This document shows positions 60,245 through 64,000 of a stretch of DNA of 64,000 nucleotides, piece after piece; within the stretch, counting starts at the first letter, position 1, and every line of letters begins with the position of its first letter. The notes beneath the pieces are model-generated. The model had not been told where the DNA came from. It made no database searches and saw nothing but the letters and a program-made list of their open reading frames with translations. This DNA comes from an uncultured bacterium (GTDB lineage: Bacteria > Krumholzibacteriota > Krumholzibacteriia > LZORAL124-64-63): contig CAIWHK010000040.1 in the NCBI GenBank assembly GCA_903912525.1, forward strand, positions 62,001-126,000. The letters run 5' to 3'. Made by a program: the position numbers and the translations under genes.

Positions 60245-61257
60245 AACTGCGCCGCTGGTTCGTGCTGCTCCCATTGTTGGTCGTGTGGTTCTTCATCTAC
60301 CGCTTCCTGAAGCCGTTCTCAGAGTGGCTCACCTTCAGTGTGCTGCCGCTTGACCCCGCCACGCGCCTGGGCCAGGCCGTCGCCTTCTTCGTGTACGACA
60401 CGCCGAAGGTGCTGATGCTGCTGGTGCTGGTCGTGTTCGGCGTCGGCCTCATCCGCACCTTCTTCACACCCGAGCGCACGCGCCGCACGCTGGCCGGCAA
60501 GCGCGAGACGGTCGGCAACGTGATGGCCGCGCTGCTGGGCGTCGTCACGCCGTTCTGCTCATGCTCGGCGGTGCCGCTGTTTTTGGGCTTCGTCGAGGCC
60601 GGCGTGCCGCTGGGCGTCACGTTCTCGTTCCTGATCTCGGCGCCGATGGTCAACGAAGTCGCGCTCGTGCTCCTGTTCGGCCTGTTCGGCTGGAAGGTGG
60701 CCGGCCTCTACCTGGCCACCGGCCTGGCCATCGCGATCGGCGCCGGCTGGGTACTTGGCCGCCTGCGGCTGGAGAAGCACCTCGAGCCGTGGGTGCTCGA
60801 GACGCGCCAGGGCGCCGTCGCCGCGGAAGACGAACGCCTCAACTGGAACGACCGCCTCGACCGCGCGCAGCAGGCCGTGCGCGAGATCGTCGGCAAGGTG
60901 TGGCTGTACGTCATCGCCGGCATCGCCGTCGGCGCCGGCATCCACGGCTACGTGCCCGACGGGCTGATGGCCGGCATCATGGGCAAGCAGGCCTGGTGGT
61001 CGGTGCCCGCGGCCGTGCTGGTGGGCGTGCCGATGTACTCGAACGCCGCCGGCATCATCCCCGTCGTGCAGGCGCTGCTGGAAAAGGGCGCCGCCCTGGG
61101 CACCGTGCTGGCGTTCATGATGGCCGTCATCGGCCTGTCGCTGCCCGAGATGGTGATCCTGCGCCGCGTGCTGAAGATGCCGCTCATTCTGGCGTTCGTC
61201 GGCGTCGTGGCGTTCGGCATCCTCGCCGTCGGGTACCTGTTCAACCTCGTTTTCTGA
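60241..61257 (+). CDS. permease, ArsP-like (DUF318)
   Basis: A 338-residue protein with about eight helices. The diagnostic motif is 'TPFCSCSAVPLFLGFVEAGVPLGVTFSFLISAPMVNEVAL', whose Cys-Ser-Cys is typical for this family. ArsP exports trivalent organoarsenicals; other members have unknown substrates. A second conserved block 'VPMYSNAAGIIPVVQALLEKGAALG' follows. It overlaps arsR by ATGA. Confidence 0.92.
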   Translation: MKLRRWFVLLPLLVVWFFIYRFLKPFSEWLTFSVLPLDPATRLGQAVAFFVYDTPKVLMLLVLVVFGVGLIRTFFTPERTRRTLAGKRETVGNVMAALLGVVTPFCSCSAVPLFLGFVEAGVPLGVTFSFLISAPMVNEVALVLLFGLFGWKVAGLYLATGLAIAIGAGWVLGRLRLEKHLEPWVLETRQGAVAAEDERLNWNDRLDRAQQAVREIVGKVWLYVIAGIAVGAGIHGYVPDGLMAGIMGKQAWWSVPAAVLVGVPMYSNAAGIIPVVQALLEKGAALGTVLAFMMAVIGLSLPEMVILRRVLKMPLILAFVGVVAFGILAVGYLFNLVF

Positions 61258-61268
61258 AGGGGCGCGCG

Positions 61269-61502
61269 ATGAAGATCCAGGTTTTGGGCACCGGCTGCGC
61301 GAAGTGCGGCGAATTGACGACCCGCACCGAGGCGGCGCTGAAACAGTTGAATCTCGAGGTGACCGTCGAGAAGGTTTCCGACATCCGCGAGATCATGGCC
61401 TTCGGCGTGATGAGCACGCCGGCGCTGGTCGTCGACGGCAAGGTCTGTTTCGCGGGCCGCGTCCCGAACGTTGATGAGCTGGCGAAGATCATTGCTTCGT
61501 AA
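61269..61502 (+). CDS. small thioredoxin/glutaredoxin-like protein (TM0996/MTH895 family)
   Basis: A 77-residue cytoplasmic redox protein with 'LGTGCAKCGELTTRTEAAL' (CxxC active site), 'FGVMSTPALVVDGKVCFAGRVPN' with cis-Pro, the compact form of the thioredoxin fold. It is commonly encoded next to ArsP-like permeases. It may reduce arsenicals or ArsC. It begins 11 bp after the permease. Confidence 0.92.
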   Translation: MKIQVLGTGCAKCGELTTRTEAALKQLNLEVTVEKVSDIREIMAFGVMSTPALVVDGKVCFAGRVPNVDELAKIIAS

Positions 61503-61515
61503 AGGAGTCCGAACC

Positions 61516-61890
61516 ATGCGCAAGAACCTGCTGCTCTCGTTGCTGTTGCTTTGTCTCGCCGCCGGCGCCGCCCTGGCCGCCGACCCGGCGCCCGTGCCGC
61601 GCCTGATCGACTTCGGCGCCGACAAATGCGACAACTGCAAGAAGATGAAACCCGTTCTGAAGCAGCTCCGCACGGATTACGAGGGCATCGTGACGGTCGA
61701 CTTCATCGACGTCTGGAAGGACACCGACGCCGGCAAGCCGTACAAGATCCGCCTGATCCCGACGCAGATCTTCCTCGACGCCGCCGGCAAGGAGGTCTTC
61801 CGCCACGAGGGATTCTTCTCGCGCGAGGACATCGAGAAGGTCTTCCAGGAGAAACTGGGCCTCGCCCCGGTGAAAGCGAAGGCGGACTGA
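61516..61890 (+). CDS. exported thioredoxin-family protein
   Basis: A 124-residue protein with a signal peptide ('LLSLLLLCLAAGAALA') and a thioredoxin domain: 'RLIDFGADKCDNCKKMKPVL' (active site CDNC), 'YKIRLIPTQIFLDAAGKEVFRHEGFFSREDI' with cis-Pro. It acts in the periplasm. AAAGGAG precedes the ATG. The following ccdA gene overlaps it (TGATG), so CcdA probably keeps it reduced, as DsbD does for its partners. Confidence 0.93.
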   Translation: MRKNLLLSLLLLCLAAGAALAADPAPVPRLIDFGADKCDNCKKMKPVLKQLRTDYEGIVTVDFIDVWKDTDAGKPYKIRLIPTQIFLDAAGKEVFRHEGFFSREDIEKVFQEKLGLAPVKAKAD

Positions 61891-62600
61891 TGTCCTGGAC
61901 CGAGCAGGCCTCCGAAGCCCTGGCCCGCGCCGCCGAAGGCAGCGCCGCGCTGGCGCCGATCGCCGCTTTCCTGGGCGGCGCGCTGACGGCGCTGAACCCG
62001 TGCGTGCTGGCGATGATCCCGCTGATGATCGGCGTCACGGCCGGTTTGGCCGGCCGCACCATCGAGGGGGCGCCGCAGCGGCGCGTCTGGCCGCGCACGC
62101 TGGGCTACTCGCTGGTCTTCGTCGCCGGCTTCTCGCTCGAGCTGGTCCTGCTCTTCGTCATGGCCGGCCCGCTGGTCGGCCTGCTGGGCGCCGCCTGGTG
62201 GAAGTACGTGCTGGCGGCGATCTGCGCGTTGCTCGGCGTCCACCTGCTGGGCCTGCTGCGATTGCCGTCGGTCCCCGTTCCCCAGCGCCTGACCCGCACG
62301 GCCGGCCTGGCTGGCGTGCTGCTGCTGGGCTTCATGTTCGGCCTGGTCTCGCTGCCCTGCACCGGCCCGGTGCTGCTGCTGCTGGTCGGCCTGGTCCCGC
62401 AGGTGGGCGCCGCGCGCGCGGGCACGCTCCTGTTCCTGTACGGCCTGGGCCACTGCCTGCTGCTGATCGCCGTCGGCACCTCGGTCGGCCTGGCCGGGAC
62501 GCTGATCAACTCGACGCGCCTGACCAACGCCGCGCGCCGCCTCCGCCAGGGCGCCGGCGTCCTGGTCCTGGTCGCGGCAGCGTGGCTCGTCCTGAGGTGA
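61890..62600 (+). CDS. ccdA: CcdA/DsbD-like transmembrane electron carrier
   Basis: A 236-residue membrane protein with six helices. The two redox Cys lie in '[21 protein letters not shown]' and '[18 protein letters not shown]', in the PC motifs of CcdA. It moves reducing equivalents from cytoplasmic thioredoxin to periplasmic partners. Here the partner is probably the exported thioredoxin directly upstream. Confidence 0.94.
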   Translation: MSWTEQASEALARAAEGSAALAPIAAFLGGALTALNPCVLAMIPLMIGVTAGLAGRTIEGAPQRRVWPRTLGYSLVFVAGFSLELVLLFVMAGPLVGLLGAAWWKYVLAAICALLGVHLLGLLRLPSVPVPQRLTRTAGLAGVLLLGFMFGLVSLPCTGPVLLLLVGLVPQVGAARAGTLLFLYGLGHCLLLIAVGTSVGLAGTLINSTRLTNAARRLRQGAGVLVLVAAAWLVLR

Positions 62601-62604
62601 CGCG

Positions 62605-63642
62605 ATGAAGCGCCTGTCGTTCCTGGACCGCTACCTGACGTTGTGGATCTTCCTGGCGATGGCCGTCGGCGTCGGCGGCGGGTACCTGTTCCCCCAGGTC
62701 GTGCCCTTCCTGAACCGCTTCAACGCCGGCACCACCTCGGTGCCCATCGCCATCGGCCTCATATTGATGATGTACCCGCCCCTGGCGAAGGTACGCTACG
62801 AGGAGTTGGGCCCGGTCTTCCGCAACGTCCGCGTGCTGGTGCTCTCGCTGGTGCAGAACTGGTTCGTGGGCCCGCTGCTGATGTTCGCCCTGGCCGTGAT
62901 CTTCCTGCGCGACCGCCCCGAGTACATGACCGGCCTGATCATGATGGGCCTGGCCCGCTGCATCGCGATGGTCATCGTCTGGAACGACCTCGCGAAGGGC
63001 GACACCGAGTACTGCGCCGGCCTGGTCGCCTTCAACTCGATCTTCCAGGTGATCTTCTACCCGTTCTACGCCTACATCTTCATCACGGTGCTGCCGACCT
63101 GGTTCGGCCTCGAAGGATCCGTCGTCCACATCACGATCAGCGAGATCGCCCGCAGCGTCTTCATCTACCTGGGCATCCCGTTCCTGGCCGGCATCGTGAC
63201 GCGCTTCAGCCTGCTGCGCCTGAAGGGCCGCGACTGGTACGAACGCGTGTTCATCCCCCGCATCAGCCCGCTGACGCTGGTCGCGCTGCTGTTCACGATC
63301 ATCGTGATGTTTTCGCTCAAGGGCGAGGTCATCGTCCAGCTGCCCATGGATGTGCTGCGCATCGCCATCCCGCTGCTGATCTACTTCGTGGTGATGTTCT
63401 TCGTCTCGTTCTATATGGGCCACCGCGCCGGCGCCCCCTACGAGCAGGCCGCCACCCTGTCGTTCACGGCGGCCTCGAACAACTTCGAGCTGTCGATCGC
63501 CGTGGCCGTCGCCACCTTCGGCATCGGCAGCGGCGTCGCCTTCGCCGCGGTCATCGGCCCGCTGGTCGAGGTGCCGGTTTTGATCGGCCTGGTTAACGTG
63601 TCGCTGTGGATCGGTCGCAAGTACTTCAAGGTGGCCCGATGA
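62605..63642 (+). CDS. acr3: ACR3-family arsenite efflux transporter
   Basis: A 345-residue, ten-helix permease. Landmarks are '[25 protein letters not shown]' with Cys119, the conserved Cys of helix 4, and '[24 protein letters not shown]' with the conserved Glu of helix 9. It exports arsenite. GAGGTGA precedes the ATG, 4 bp after the ccdA stop. Confidence 0.96.
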   Translation: MKRLSFLDRYLTLWIFLAMAVGVGGGYLFPQVVPFLNRFNAGTTSVPIAIGLILMMYPPLAKVRYEELGPVFRNVRVLVLSLVQNWFVGPLLMFALAVIFLRDRPEYMTGLIMMGLARCIAMVIVWNDLAKGDTEYCAGLVAFNSIFQVIFYPFYAYIFITVLPTWFGLEGSVVHITISEIARSVFIYLGIPFLAGIVTRFSLLRLKGRDWYERVFIPRISPLTLVALLFTIIVMFSLKGEVIVQLPMDVLRIAIPLLIYFVVMFFVSFYMGHRAGAPYEQAATLSFTAASNNFELSIAVAVATFGIGSGVAFAAVIGPLVEVPVLIGLVNVSLWIGRKYFKVAR

Positions 63643-64000
63643 ACGCCTGGTATCCCGAAGCCCTGGCCCTGCACGAGGCCGCCCCCCGCGGCGTCCTGTT
63701 CCTGTGCGTGGCCAACAGCGCCCGCAGCCAGATGGCCGAGGCGGTCGCCCGCGCATTGGCGCCGGTCGATGTGAAGGTGTGGTCGGCCGGCTCAACCCCC
63801 ACGCGCCTGCGCCCCGAAGCCGCCACCGTTTTGGCCGAGGTCGGCCTCGACACTTCGGCCCACTTCGCCAAGCACGTCTCGGCCATCCCGGCCGACGAGG
63901 TCGACGTGGTCATCACCCTGTGCGCCGAAGAAGAGTGCCCCGTTTTCCTGGGCCGCGCCCGCCGCGTCCACTGGGGCCTGCCCGACCCCGCCGCCGTCCA
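63639..64000 (+). CDS. arsC: arsenate reductase, low-molecular-weight phosphatase type (partial)
   Basis: The start of an ArsC of the thioredoxin-coupled class. '[15 protein letters not shown]' holds catalytic Cys23 and Arg29 (CX5R); Cys95 and Cys100 in '[11 protein letters not shown]' match the relay Cys of this class. It reduces arsenate to arsenite for export by ACR3. The ATG overlaps the acr3 stop (ATGA). The window ends after about 120 residues; only the last 15-20 are likely missing. Confidence 0.95.
   Translation, partial: MNAWYPEALALHEAAPRGVLFLCVANSARSQMAEAVARALAPVDVKVWSAGSTPTRLRPEAATVLAEVGLDTSAHFAKHVSAIPADEVDVVITLCAEEECPVFLGRARRVHWGLPDPAAV

Noticed and set aside
1-64000. CRISPR arrays, tRNA or rRNA genes, insertion sequences
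   Set aside because: No regularly spaced direct repeats of array type, no cloverleaf with a CCA-type end, and no transposase motifs were recognised.

Overview
The window is GC-rich DNA with densely packed genes, many GTG and TTG starts, ATGA/TGATG-type overlaps inside operons and strong AGGAGG-like ribosome binding sites. Two secreted proteins (211-2046 and 19097-20776) end in the 'NPFNPST...YxYRL' FlgD-like/type IX-secretion-style sorting domain. Together with TonB-dependent uptake, a futalosine-pathway menaquinone gene, a DUF6588 protein and GT4/DUF2723 glycosylation-type genes, this suggests a Gram-negative bacterium of the FCB superphylum (Eisenbacteria/Krumholzibacteriota-like). The taxon is an inference; no rRNA is present.

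Layout. 0-4 kb: a secreted FlgD-tailed protein, then two tandem paralogues of an unrecognised family. 4-10.6 kb: a Deg-type protease with a TPR-like partner, a YhcG/DUF1016 PDDEXK nuclease coupled to a CpeT-like exported protein, a HipBA toxin-antitoxin pair behind an AT-rich operator region, and small membrane proteins. 10.6-13.4 kb: a lipoprotein, a SpoU rRNA/tRNA methyltransferase and a DUF2723 membrane protein. 13.4-18.9 kb: a complete TonB energiser operon (DUF3450, long ExbB, short ExbB, ExbD, TonB, TPR). 19-24.7 kb: a secreted beta-helix-like protein, a TonB-dependent receptor and a small exported protein. 24.9-29.4 kb: a polyphosphate operon (Ppx/GppA, CHAD, PPK1). 29.5-33.3 kb: glycosyltransferase, small zinc protein, RhlE-type helicase, hypothetical. 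33.4-39.3 kb: NYN nuclease-like protein, propionyl/acetyl-CoA synthetase, HEAT-like hypothetical, AtpZ-like and SRPBCC proteins. 39.5-48.9 kb: a Do-type protease, ferredoxin, HD protein, surface and lipoproteins, HAD protein, half-length asparaginase-like protein, [2Fe-2S] ferredoxin and AI-2E-type transporter. 48.9-51.2 kb: pyruvate kinase and an SDR. 51.4-57.4 kb: a CusCBA/CzcCBA-type metal efflux operon led by a Cys-rich exported protein. 57.5-59.6 kb: MqnE, a DUF309-like protein and peptide deformylase. 59.9-64 kb: an arsenic operon (ArsR, ArsP-like permease, two thioredoxin-fold proteins, CcdA, ACR3, ArsC), cut by the window edge.

The most unusual signal is a family of 13 dispersed palindromes (consensus ACTTGCGCCGGCGCAAGT). 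They lie only between genes, or over one stop codon, and are concentrated around accessory genes; four sit in one 370-bp gap. A second signal is a CCTAAC-type heptamer on the minus strand, 11 or 22 bp apart in two places, near the TonB operon, the receptor and its secreted partner. These genes are next to the polyphosphate operon, which suggests one phosphate-related regulon. No CRISPR array, tRNA, rRNA or insertion sequence was recognised.
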